A DNA stretch of 64,000 nt from positions 1-64,000 of the forward strand of contig JAIQDT010000834.1 of NCBI GenBank assembly GCA_021521415.1, given 5' to 3'. The stretch is from Bidens hawaiensis (Eukaryota > Streptophyta > Magnoliopsida > Asterales > Asteraceae). Both the position numbers and the translations under genes were made by a program. Shown here piece by piece: positions 11,157-20,794 of the stretch (the first letter of the stretch is position 1; the number at the start of each line of letters is the position of its first letter). A model generated the notes under the pieces. That model was given only the letters and a program-made list of their open reading frames with translations, was not told the origin of the DNA and ran no database searches.

Positions 11157-12075
11157 GAAGCCCTTCATGTTTTTTATTTTTATTTGTAATTTGTATCTTA
11201 TCTTGTAAACTTGTAAATTTCAATGGAATGAAATTTTGTTCTTCCCTTCTTCGCATCTTGCGCATTCCCCATTCATCTCTTTATATTGAATGTTTGCTTG
11301 TTGAATATAAGATATGCTTGCACGTTGGAATAAGAACAAGGTTGTAAGGAATTTATTATACTTAGCCCTTGTCATATTGTAAGTGATTTTGCCATATCTT
11401 GATATTGTTGACACGTGTCTTGGCGTTTTCATTATTCCTGTTTTGCGCGACGTTATCGCGCATGGAATTATGCGTTTTTTTAGCCTTTACGTATCAATAT
11501 GTGTTGCTCAGATATCAATTACCATTGCATGCGCGACCTCGACCTGAAACCTTAACAACTATGTTTTGGCATTTGTTTTGCCTTAGTTGTTTTTAGGTAT
11601 TTTATGGTCAGGCTGCGCAGTATGTAGGATGGATGTTGTGAGTGATTTGAGCTAAGGCTCACATTATTGGGCTAAGGCCCTGACGTTTTAGAGTTAAGAC
11701 TCTTTAACGCGTTTGCGCATGTATGTTTTACTTCGTTTTATTTTGTTTTGATGTCAATACAATGTTGCCATATTGCTCAAAATTAATAAAGGGAAGTGTG
11801 AAACATGTATGCAAAAGATAGTAGAATTGGGCTAAGGCCCTGACGTTTTAGAGTTAAAACTCGTTAACGCGTTTGAGCTTGAAGCTCGCGCATGTATGTT
11901 TTACTTCGTTTTTATGTCGTTTTGATGTCAATACAATGTTGTCATATTGCTCAAAACTAATAAAGGGAAGTGTGAAACATGTATGCAAAAGGTAATAGAA
12001 TCCACATTAAGAGAAAATAGCGCGTATCATTATTCATAATGGCTTAAAAAGCCTTGATTACAAACTTGATATTTT
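11157..12075. other. E2 spacer between the two convergent 3' ends
   Basis: No coding sequence is supported. It holds the presumed 3' UTR of the antisense gene (TGTAA-rich around 11180-11220) and the 3' UTR of gag-pol on the other strand. A ~160-bp tandem duplication fills 11665-11998. Confidence 0.7.
11665..11998. repeat. ~160-bp tandem duplication in E2
   Basis: Two adjacent copies start at 11665 and 11825. They share ATTGGGCTAAGGCCCTGACG, TTTTGATGTCAATACAATG and GGGAAGTGTGAAACATGTA. The second copy has an extra ~13 bp (GAGCTTGAAGCTC, a short palindrome). It lies between the stop codons of the two opposing genes. Confidence 0.85.
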
Positions 12076-15000
12076 TTACATGAAACATTTTCTAAGCTGT
12101 GCCGCGTTCCATGCGCGCGGGATCTTCTTTCCATTCAAATCTTTTAAAGCATATGCGCCCTTCCCCAATTCTTCTGAGATTTGATATGGTCCCTCCCAAT
12201 TGGGTGACATTTTTCCTGGGGGTATCGCGCGACTAGCTTCATTGTTTCGAAGGACAAAATCATTTTTCTTGAAGTGGCATTCTTTCACGCGTTGGTTGTA
12301 ATATTTTTCCAGCTTTTTCTTGTATTTGGCTTCACTGATGATAGCCGCCTCTCTGCGCCCTTCAAGTAAGTTGAGATCCAACCTTCTTTCGCGCTCGTTA
12401 TCAATCTTGCTCATCATGAGCACTCTATGGGATGGGCATCCAATTTCTGCTGGAATCATTGCCTCTGTTCCATAGGTTAGGCTGAACGGGGTTTCGCCGT
12501 TGCTGGTTTTGCTTAATGTCCTGTGTGCCCACAGGACATTAGGTAGCTCTTCGACCCAAGAATGGGATTCTCCCTCCAACCTTTTCTTCAGCCCATTTAA
12601 CAAGCTTTGGTTCGCGCGTTCCACTTGTCCATTCCCCTGAGGGTGATAAACTGAAGTGAAAATTTGGTTGATGCGCAATTCCTTGAGCCAGTTTGATAAC
12701 TTCTTGTCAGTGAATTGTTTGCCATTATCGCTCACAATTTCCATGGGCAAGCCAAAACGGCATATGATGTGGCTCCAGATAAACTGTTTCATCGCTTCGG
12801 CTGTTATTTTTGCTAGTGGCTTGGCTTCAACCCATTTTGTGAAATAGTCTACTGCCACTACCAAAAATTTTACTCGCCCAGGCGCTTGCGGTAGGGGACC
12901 CACAATGTCGATTGCCCATTTGTGGAAAGGCCATGCGGAGGTCACCGGAATCAAGTTGTTCTTTGGCCGCATGGTGTTTGGCGCATAGCTCTGACATGCT
13001 TTGCATTTTTGGATCTCTTTTAGAGCGTCCAAGTACATGCCAGGCCAATAGTAACCTGCGCTCATTGCCTTGGCAACCACCATGCGCGGGCCAGCATGTA
13101 TTCCACAGATTCCTTCATGTATCTCTCTGATCACATAGATTGCTTCCTCAGCATCTAGGCATATCATGAGCGGCCCAAGATAAGAGCGTCGATATAATGT
13201 ACCATCAAGCAGTTCATAGTTCTGCGCCTTGTGTCTTATCTTCCTCGCTTGTGCGCGATCATCTGGTACCTTTCCCTCCTTCAAGAATTCCATTATTGGA
13301 GTTATCCATGATGAAGGGGTTGTATGAGTTACCAGGACAGACTTCGCTACCACCGACGGGTTGCTCATTACTTCTACCCTGACATCTTTGCCAAAGTGAT
13401 CAAAACTGGTTGATGCCATCTTACTCAGCGCGTCTGCAGATTTGTTTTCACTGCGCGGAATATGAATGATTCTGAAGCTGTCAAATTGCTCGATGAGCTT
13501 TTTCGCCTGCTCTAGATATAGAGGCATGGTGTTCTCCTTGGCATCATAAAGGCCATTGACCTGTGCTGCTACCAAGTATGAATCAACATGGGCCTCTAGC
13601 TTTTTAACCCCGAATTTGTGCGCGATGCGCAGGCCAGCCAGCAGGGCTTCATACTCAGTCTCATTGTTGGTGCTTTTGAAGTCCAACCTGATGGCGTAAG
13701 TATATTCCTGATTCTCTGGATCCACCAGCTTGAGGCCTGCGCCAGACCCTTCGTTGTTTGAAGCTCCGTCAGTGAACAAACTCCAAACATTTTCTTCATC
13801 ATTGGCTCGCGGAGGGTCTACCTCGCGCTGAGCCTCTTCAATTTTTTCTTCAGGGACTTCTGCAATGAAATCAGCCAAAAATTGTCCCTTTATTGCTGGA
13901 CGGGGCTTATAGGCGATCGTGTGTTCACCTAATTCCAGCGCCCACTTTGTCAGCCTTCCCGAGAGCGCGGGGCGCCGCAAGACTTGCTGGATGTTGTAAC
14001 CAGTCAGAACTTCAATGGGATGACCATTGAAATATCTATGAAGCTTGCGCGACGCGTGTGTTAGTGACAAAACTAACTTTTCCATGATGGAGTAGCGCGT
14101 CTCAGGATCTGTCAGCACCCGACTCACATAGTATATTGGCGTTTGGATTCCCTTGCAATCCACCAATAATACTGCGCCGATGGCGCGCTCTCCTGCTGAT
14201 AGATACAATGTCAAAGTTTCACCAGGAAGTGGAGCTGTGAGCGCGGGCAGATTTATCAAACATTCTTTAATCTCACTGAAAGCTTGCTCGGCCTCAGGAG
14301 TCCATTTGAACTGACTTTTCTTTAAGCAGTTTCTCAATGTATTGACAAATGGGGTAGATTTGCTTGCATGGTTCGCTAGGAACCTGTTGATTGAAACCAA
14401 TCTACCATTGAGCTTCTGAACTTCTTTCATGGTGGATGGCGAGGGCATGTCAAGGATGGCCTCCACCTTCTCAGGGTTCACCTTGAAACCATCCTTGGTG
14501 ACCATTACACCTAGAAATTTTCCCTCTAGTACGCCGAAAGTACATTTGCTCGGATTGAGCTTCATGTTAACTTCCTTTAGGCGCCCAAGGGTTTCTTCGA
14601 TGTCTTTGAGCATTTGCTTTTCCTCCCTGCTCTTGATCACCAAATCATCCACATAGACTTCTAGGTTTCTTCGGATTTGCTCGCTGAAGACGGCATCCAT
14701 AAGTCTTTGGTAGGTGGCGCCCGCATTCTTCAAACCAAAGGGCATTTTTGTGTAGCAAAAAACACCCTTGTCGGTTCTAAATGCGGTCTTGTCCTCGTCT
14801 TGTGGTGCCATTTGAATCTGGTGATAGCCCTTGTAGGCATCCAGGAAACATTTGAGCTTGAATGGCGCCACGGAGTCCACCTTTGCGTCGATGTTTGGGA
14901 GAGGGTAACAATCTTTTGGGCACGCTTTGTTGAGGTCCTTGAAGTCAATGCACATCCTCCACGACCCGTTACTTTTCTTTACCATCACAGGATTGGCTAC

Positions 15001-17538
15001 CCACGTCTGGTATCGTATCGGGCGGATGATGTTTGCGCGCAGTAAATCCTCAACCTGCTCATTCATGGCCCTCGCCTTTTCATCCCCCATGACTCTCTTC
15101 TTTTGAGCAATTGGCTCTACAGACTTGAAGGTGTTGAGAGAATGTTGTGCCAGGTCTCGCGGAACCCCAGTCATATCAGAGTGTTGCCACGCGAAGACCG
15201 ACATATATGCCGTGAGCAATCTTTTCATTCTCACCCTCGTGTCGTCTGATATCGTTGCGCCAATTGTGATCTTCTGCTCCGGGAATTTTGGGTTGAGAAT
15301 CCATTCCTCTGGCGCTTTTTCTGCCATTGGAGTTTTCATTCTCCCCTCCCGCGGAGTACTTGTCACTGCGCACAAATGATCCCGGTATACAAAAGTTACA
15401 CCTGTTGGTGTTGGGAACCCCAACGCGCCGTGCGCTGGCGACGGTATGGCGTTGAATTGGGCAATCGTTTCCCTACCCAAGATCATATTGTGGCAGGAAG
15501 TGGTGGGCAAGACCAAGAAGTTAACAACTTCGGCTCGCTTGTGTTTCTCATCCCCCATAGTTAGCTCAAATTGTATTTGACCTAGGGGATGAATGATTTC
15601 ATTTGAAACACCAGAGATTGGTGCATTCACAATTTCAAGCCTTGCTTGGTCTGCCGGATCCAGTTTCCTGAAACATTGCTCATACATGATGTCTGACTCG
15701 CTGCCAGTGTCCACCAGGACTTTTGACACTTCGTAATGAGCAATGTGTGTAGTGATGACCAGAGGACTGCTAATTGAAGGGCCTCCCCTGATTCTTGGGA
15801 AGATGACTTGTTGCTCGCGCCAATCTCCTTGGATTTGCGCGCTTCTCTTTCTTGATACTTGCCCTTGCCTTCCTCCCTCGGCTACACAAATTCTTTTGTA
15901 CTTTTTGCTGGCTGAGGCTCCTGGTTGTTCGTTTTCTGGTCTTGAGTCTTTCACCAGGTGAGCCAGCTTGCCTGATTTCACGTCCTTTTCAATTGCATCC
16001 TTCAAGTGGTGGCATGCATCAGTGTTGTGCCCTGTGGACTTGTGAAATTCACAGTACTTGCTACTGTCTGATGGTCCCTTGTAGTGTAGTGGCTTAGGGC
16101 TTTTGAATTGGACATTCTCACTGCTTAACACCTGTGAAGGCGTTTTAGTGAGGGGAGTCCATATTCTTGGCAGAGGTTTGCTAGGATCTCTGCCGCCCTC
16201 CCTCTTGTCACTCTCCCCGCGATTACGAACATCTTTTTGGGGCTGGGGTGAGCTTGGTTGCGCCTGCTTTTCTGCGGAAGAAAAACTGGTTGGTTGCAAC
16301 CTGGACCATACAGAGTTCTGTTTGCCCCGTTTTTCTTTGCTGCGCGGCGACTCAGCTTGATGCGCTCTTTCTCTTGCCCTGTCTTGGGCAATTTGTTTTT
16401 CATTTCTCGCGAAAACTCGCGATGCTTCCATTAATTTGGCCCACGTGGTGGGCATGCCATCTCTGCTCACAAGAGCTCGGCGGAGTTGATCACTGCGCGC
16501 GCCTTGTATAAAGGCCACGCGCAATAGTTGCTCAGTGATACCTCCGATTGCCAGAGACTCCTGATTGAAACGAGTGATGTAGTCCTCAATCGTTTCATCA
16601 TTCCTGCGCACACAGTGCATGATGTCATCAGGGTCGCTCGTGTGTCTGCGCTGCTGTACGAAGTGGGCTTGGAACTTTTCCAATAGTTCCTCAAACCCAT
16701 CGATTTGCCCAGTCGGCAAGCTCTCGAACCAGACACGCGCCGCGCCCGTTAGGCAGCGAGCAAACATGTGACACCATGTTGGCATCGTCCAGCTCTCTAG
16801 GTTTCCCGTGTTGTAAAACCCTTGTAAGAAATCATCTGGATCTGTTGTGCCGTCATATTTGCCTAAACCACTTGGCATCTTGGTTTTGTGCTGGATAGGA
16901 GCCTTCGCGATGCGCTCGGTGAACTTTGAATGTTTCACCAAGATGGCTGGTCTGTACGGTGTGGTTACGTCCACTTGCCCTCTAACTGGTGGGCTGTACG
17001 GTATTTGCAGATCCAGATCGGCTCTGGCTCCAGGCGCCATGTTCACAGGCGCGCGGAGCTGTGAGCCTCCTGCATGAGTATCTCGCGTCTTCCTCATGCT
17101 GTGCACTTCTTCATCACTGAACTCAGTGTGTGCAGTGTGAACGGAATGTCCTTCTTCCGGCGCGCGCGGCCTTTTTGTTCCATGAACAGTTTGCTTATCA
17201 AACGCTTGCCTTTGTGTTAAGTCGGCTAGCTTTTTCTGTTTGACCATCTCATTGTACTTGTCCATTAGACGCCGCTGCTCGTTTATGAGCCATTCGTTAG
17301 GATCATTTGTTTCATCTTCTGGACCCATTGGTCCTTTTTGTTTCGCGCCGGCAAGATTTTGTAACGTAAGATCGTCTGGAGGAGTTTCAGTCTGGCCATG
17401 AGGAGTTGTGATGAAAGGACGGTTACTGGTGGCGCGCGTAGAATCACGCTGCGCCCTCAGAAACTGTTGTCCCTCATTAATATCCTCACGTTCAATATCC
17501 TTCAGAACTTGATCAACGTTACGAACGCCAGAAACCAT
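12076..17538 (-). CDS. gag-pol: E2 Gag-Pol polyprotein, intact, 1820 residues
   Basis: One uninterrupted frame encodes all proteins needed for cytoplasmic reverse transcription and nuclear integration. Approximate residues: Gag core 225-400 (starts LGKYDGTTDPDDF); a cysteine/histidine cluster near 495 (YCEFHKSTGHNTDAC); aspartic protease with LVDTGSESD near 610; reverse transcriptase with YVDD at about 962; a first RNase H domain; a second RNase H with FTDGAS near 1254 and later E, D and D residues; integrase HHCC zinc region near 1470-1510; DDE core with SDNGKQF near 1600 and a downstream QVERAN glutamate. The order PR-RT-RH-INT is Ty3/gypsy. No frameshift or stop was found, so the copy may be competent. 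The 5' LTR lies 66 bp upstream. Confidence 0.95.
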   Translation of the reverse strand: MVSGVRNVDQVLKDIEREDINEGQQFLRAQRDSTRATSNRPFITTPHGQTETPPDDLTLQNLAGAKQKGPMGPEDETNDPNEWLINEQRRLMDKYNEMVKQKKLADLTQRQAFDKQTVHGTKRPRAPEEGHSVHTAHTEFSDEEVHSMRKTRDTHAGGSQLRAPVNMAPGARADLDLQIPYSPPVRGQVDVTTPYRPAILVKHSKFTERIAKAPIQHKTKMPSGLGKYDGTTDPDDFLQGFYNTGNLESWTMPTWCHMFARCLTGAARVWFESLPTGQIDGFEELLEKFQAHFVQQRRHTSDPDDIMHCVRRNDETIEDYITRFNQESLAIGGITEQLLRVAFIQGARSDQLRRALVSRDGMPTTWAKLMEASRVFARNEKQIAQDRARERAHQAESPRSKEKRGKQNSVWSRLQPTSFSSAEKQAQPSSPQPQKDVRNRGESDKREGGRDPSKPLPRIWTPLTKTPSQVLSSENVQFKSPKPLHYKGPSDSSKYCEFHKSTGHNTDACHHLKDAIEKDVKSGKLAHLVKDSRPENEQPGASASKKYKRICVAEGGRQGQVSRKRSAQIQGDWREQQVIFPRIRGGPSISSPLVITTHIAHYEVSKVLVDTGSESDIMYEQCFRKLDPADQARLEIVNAPISGVSNEIIHPLGQIQFELTMGDEKHKRAEVVNFLVLPTTSCHNMILGRETIAQFNAIPSPAHGALGFPTPTGVTFVYRDHLCAVTSTPREGRMKTPMAEKAPEEWILNPKFPEQKITIGATISDDTRVRMKRLLTAYMSVFAWQHSDMTGVPRDLAQHSLNTFKSVEPIAQKKRVMGDEKARAMNEQVEDLLRANIIRPIRYQTWVANPVMVKKSNGSWRMCIDFKDLNKACPKDCYPLPNIDAKVDSVAPFKLKCFLDAYKGYHQIQMAPQDEDKTAFRTDKGVFCYTKMPFGLKNAGATYQRLMDAVFSEQIRRNLEVYVDDLVIKSREEKQMLKDIEETLGRLKEVNMKLNPSKCTFGVLEGKFLGVMVTKDGFKVNPEKVEAILDMPSPSTMKEVQKLNGRLVSINRFLANHASKSTPFVNTLRNCLKKSQFKWTPEAEQAFSEIKECLINLPALTAPLPGETLTLYLSAGERAIGAVLLVDCKGIQTPIYYVSRVLTDPETRYSIMEKLVLSLTHASRKLHRYFNGHPIEVLTGYNIQQVLRRPALSGRLTKWALELGEHTIAYKPRPAIKGQFLADFIAEVPEEKIEEAQREVDPPRANDEENVWSLFTDGASNNEGSGAGLKLVDPENQEYTYAIRLDFKSTNNETEYEALLAGLRIAHKFGVKKLEAHVDSYLVAAQVNGLYDAKENTMPLYLEQAKKLIEQFDSFRIIHIPRSENKSADALSKMASTSFDHFGKDVRVEVMSNPSVVAKSVLVTHTTPSSWITPIMEFLKEGKVPDDRAQARKIRHKAQNYELLDGTLYRRSYLGPLMICLDAEEAIYVIREIHEGICGIHAGPRMVVAKAMSAGYYWPGMYLDALKEIQKCKACQSYAPNTMRPKNNLIPVTSAWPFHKWAIDIVGPLPQAPGRVKFLVVAVDYFTKWVEAKPLAKITAEAMKQFIWSHIICRFGLPMEIVSDNGKQFTDKKLSNWLKELRINQIFTSVYHPQGNGQVERANQSLLNGLKKRLEGESHSWVEELPNVLWAHRTLSKTSNGETPFSLTYGTEAMIPAEIGCPSHRVLMMSKIDNERERRLDLNLLEGRREAAIISEAKYKKKLEKYYNQRVKECHFKKNDFVLRNNEASRAIPPGKMSPNWEGPYQISEELGKGAYALKDLNGKKIPRAWNAAQLRKCFM

Positions 17539-17590
17539 GGTGATTTTTTTTTATATATAGATCTGATGAGATCTGATTGCCGTTGTAACA

Positions 17591-17604
17591 GTGGATGGCG
17601 CCAA
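17591..17604 (-). other. E2 primer-binding site
   Basis: Minus strand TTGGCGCCATCCAC directly after the 5' LTR. TGGCGCC matches the start of primer sites used by many Tat/Athila elements. The exact tRNA needs a tRNA comparison. Confidence 0.7.
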
Positions 17605-18570
17605 TGAAGAAACGTGGATCGACTCACTGGTAGACGATCTACTTTCCTCGGGTATGATTATGCTATCTCACCGATGGTTTCTCTTGGATCTGGGCTCTTC
17701 CACCTACAAAATAAACAGCACCGTCAACTTACCCCTCAGAAAGGGACAGAGGGGTCCTCTTTGGGGTAACCCTCCGGTGTGAGAATAAGTATTTTGTGGG
17801 AGAAGATAATAATAACAGATTAAGGAAATCTGGAGAGTATTGCTTAATAGCTTAATACTCTGTGTGATTGTGTTACTGGATGTAACTGTCTGTGATTGAA
17901 TGTAATTGAATGTGATTATGATGATGTTACTGGCTGTAACTGTGAATGATTGAGTGTCCTCTCCTTGTGGAGTTGATGTTGTATTTATAGTGCTAGGGTT
18001 TCCACTGATTGGGCTCAGCCTTGTTGGCCTCCTCCAATTGCTCTGCGCCACGTGTCCTCTGGGACACCTGGTGCTTTCTCATTGGTTATAATCACGTGGT
18101 AGCACATGGGTTATGCTGAGTTGTCCACCTTTCATTTGGCAGCTGTCAATATCAGCATATTCTTATTCCTTGAAAAGATACCTTATGGAAGGTTGTCTGA
18201 CGTGCACAATCAAGGTTGCCCTAATCCTGATTTGGATAAGGACGAGGTTGATTATGTGCATGTGTGATATGCGCCAATCCTGAGGATGCGCGAGGTCTTC
18301 TCTTTATTCTCACGCGCAGATGTTTCATGCGCAGATGTGATATGCACGAGCATGTGATATGCGCCGCGCGCTGATGCGCCGGTGTGCCTGGGCATATGAT
18401 GCCTGAGCATGTGTGGTGCCTGGGCATATGATGCCTGGGCATATGTGATATGCGCCATGCGCATAGGTTTTGGCTTTGTGCCTTCATAATGTCTTGATTT
18501 CAAGCTTCTTGTCTTTATCTTGTGGGTTGACCCGCCTTGCTCGGTGTTGAGGCGGGTACATACCTCTTCA
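17605..18570 (-). repeat. E2 5' LTR
   Basis: A 966-bp LTR nearly identical to 6058-7049. Differences I count by eye are about six substitutions and the missing ~26 bp in the ATGCGC/CATATG-rich part. TG...CA ends are intact. Confidence 0.93.
17981..17990 (-). promoter_or_regulatory. TATA box of the E2 5' LTR
   Basis: On the minus strand it reads CTATAAATAC. It sits in the middle of the 5' LTR, upstream of gag-pol, with the same motif conserved in the 3' LTR. It probably sets the start of the R region. Confidence 0.6.
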
Positions 18571-19073
18571 TCCACTATTCTAATAAACCATAATTCTAAT
18601 CAGGTGACACAAAGGTGGTTCGGGTATTGCTGGTTCATAGAGGTACGAGAATTGGATTTCTTCATTGGTGCCAAAATTAGGTAGTGTTGTTGATCGGTAT
18701 GCGGCAAAGGAAAAGTAGTTGGGTCTCAAACTTGGCAGTAATGATATTAATTAGCTTAGGTTTAAAGGAGTCTTATTAATCGATTGAGAAGGCAATTCGG
18801 AGATGGAAGTTGACGGTGATTTAGGTTGTGTGGGTGGTGAAAAAGCAAAAGATATTTTTGGACCTAGCCAATGTCTCTTCAATTGTCGGTATTTCATTGC
18901 GGGAAGAAAATTGGATTGGGAATAAAGCACCATTGATTGAGAGTCGATTCGAGATAGCTATTCTAAAAGAGAAAGGGTGTTATTATCAAATTTTGACACC
19001 CTTCATACGCCATGTATGGACAAATACATGATTTATTGCTTTCCAATTTTCAAACATATTGTATAGTGTATGC
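18571..19073. other. Short spacer between E2 and E3
   Basis: About 500 bp of AT-rich DNA with no supported gene. The left end repeats the E2 target site and the right end carries the E3 target duplication TATGC (19069-19073). Confidence 0.6.
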
Positions 19074-20017
19074 TGTTGGGTTTTAACAAGATTATCAAAG
19101 TGATAAAATCCTTATTTTATCAAAAACGCAGCGGATATAAGTTTTAAATCTTGTTAGTTTTAGTGTATAGAACCAATTCAATACATGCAAAACCCAAACC
19201 CGGATCTAAATACGAATTACACACTATCAAACACATGCATGTCACTATAAGTTCATGCATGTTAAACTACCTTTCAAGTAACCAAAGAAGTGTGAAAAGG
19301 ATGATGATTGAAAGGCAAGAACTTGAATATGAAAGCTCCTCAAGCTAGTATACCCCAAGCTCCAACAAGACACCACTTCTAGCTAGGATTTGAACACTTG
19401 ATAACCCTTTCTTCCTTGCCTTTCTTCCTTGGCCGAAAATACAAGAGGAAAAGAGAAGAGAGAAACCTTTGTTACTTGTGTATAATTAATTATGTGTTTA
19501 TGAAAGAAGGAAAGAGAAAGACTTGGTTTTATTCAAAGGCATCTTTCTCTCCACCAATGATATACATTGCATGTCTCCACTACCTCAACTTTAATAATAA
19601 AATAATATCAAGTGTAAGAGATTCCTTTACATTATTAATATTATTAATTTTGTTTTATAACATAAATATATATCCATATATATATTTATAAGATATAACA
19701 AAACTTATTACATGTTGGGTGACATGCTTAGTAACCATTATTCACATATTGTTATTTAACCAACTTAATTAACATGTAATGTTCTCTCATAAAACATAAA
19801 TCATTCATATGATTTGTTTATTACACAAGTACATTTTTATTTAGAAACCCTTTTCCAAATAACTCAAGTGTCAATATTCATTTACTTATGATCATATCAT
19901 ACATAAACAAATATTCTCGGTGTTTGTTTAGCTTGTTATTGGATATGACCCGAGTTGGATCAATACGTACTAGCCACATCAACTCTAATATGTGTCTTGG
20001 GCAGATCAATTCCAACA
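19074..20017 (-). repeat. E3 3' LTR
   Basis: A 944-bp LTR with TGTTGG/CCAACA ends, preceded on the right by a polypurine tract (20018-20030, minus strand AAGTGGGAGAT). It is almost identical to 26273-27219. Confidence 0.93.
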
Positions 20018-20794
20018 ATCTCCCACTTGCACAAGATACATAGAAGATTGATGCAAGTAGCAAATACCGCCTAACTACGGTTTACTACCCCTAATACGCA
20101 TGACGAAGTGCCATTCAATAACATCATCCCTTTCAAGTCCCATACTTTAAAATGATTTAGGTGAAACTATCATTTATCCTTTTGCCACAAATGTCATGTT
20201 AAATCCAGAGACACAGAGTGATCATTCTCTGTTGATTTAACTTGTCAGGCCTTAGACATTTAACTCTCAACGAATAAGAGGGACAAATCCCATATTGACT
20301 ACATACGTCTCTCACTATCACCTTGTACTATACTTGAGCTTAGCCTTATGTACTGACACATTTCAGAGAAGCGAAGAACTAAGTCAAAGCATAATAGTCG
20401 ATGAATATCAAGACCCAATATGTATCTCAGGTCGGAGGATACTATGAAGTTCGACTTTACTCAAATTTACTTAGGATCACAAATCCCAAGGATTCCATGC
20501 AGTAAAATTGAGAGCGGGTTAGTCCAATATTTATCCCATAAATATCTATGAACCTTGGCAGCAACCCTTTGCTATATTCATACCTCATGAATATCTACCA
20601 ATCCAATGTTCATAATAGTCTTACTTTCACATTTGTTCCCACAAATATGAACGACTACGGACGTTTAGAGTAATTCAAATTATTCACGGATTTAAACATA
20701 CTAAAATGGAACATAACTCAAGAACATGACCATAACCAAAACCATATGATTGAGTTAAAATAAAATTGTTCCAACATCCAAATACAAATTTTGA
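20018..20794 (-). other. E3 3' untranslated region
   Basis: About 780 bp between the pol stop and the 3' LTR. No open frame of note. The end next to the LTR is the polypurine tract. Confidence 0.7.

Larger units (their letters stand above)
6058..18570 (-). mobile_element. E2: complete Tat-like Ty3/gypsy retrotransposon with an antisense spliced gene
   Basis: Two direct LTRs (6058-7049 and 17605-18570), both TGAAGA...TCTTCA, enclose an internal region of about 10.5 kb. A primer site abuts the right LTR and a polypurine tract abuts the left one. Flanking 5-mers CCCAC (6053-6057) and TCCAC (18571-18575) form a target duplication with one mismatch. The minus strand encodes Gag-PR-RT-RNaseH-second RNaseH-integrase in one frame. 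The second RNase H and an antisense gene between pol and the 3' LTR are known traits of the Tat lineage. I count about six LTR substitutions and one indel near 26 bp, so the insertion is recent. Confidence 0.93.
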
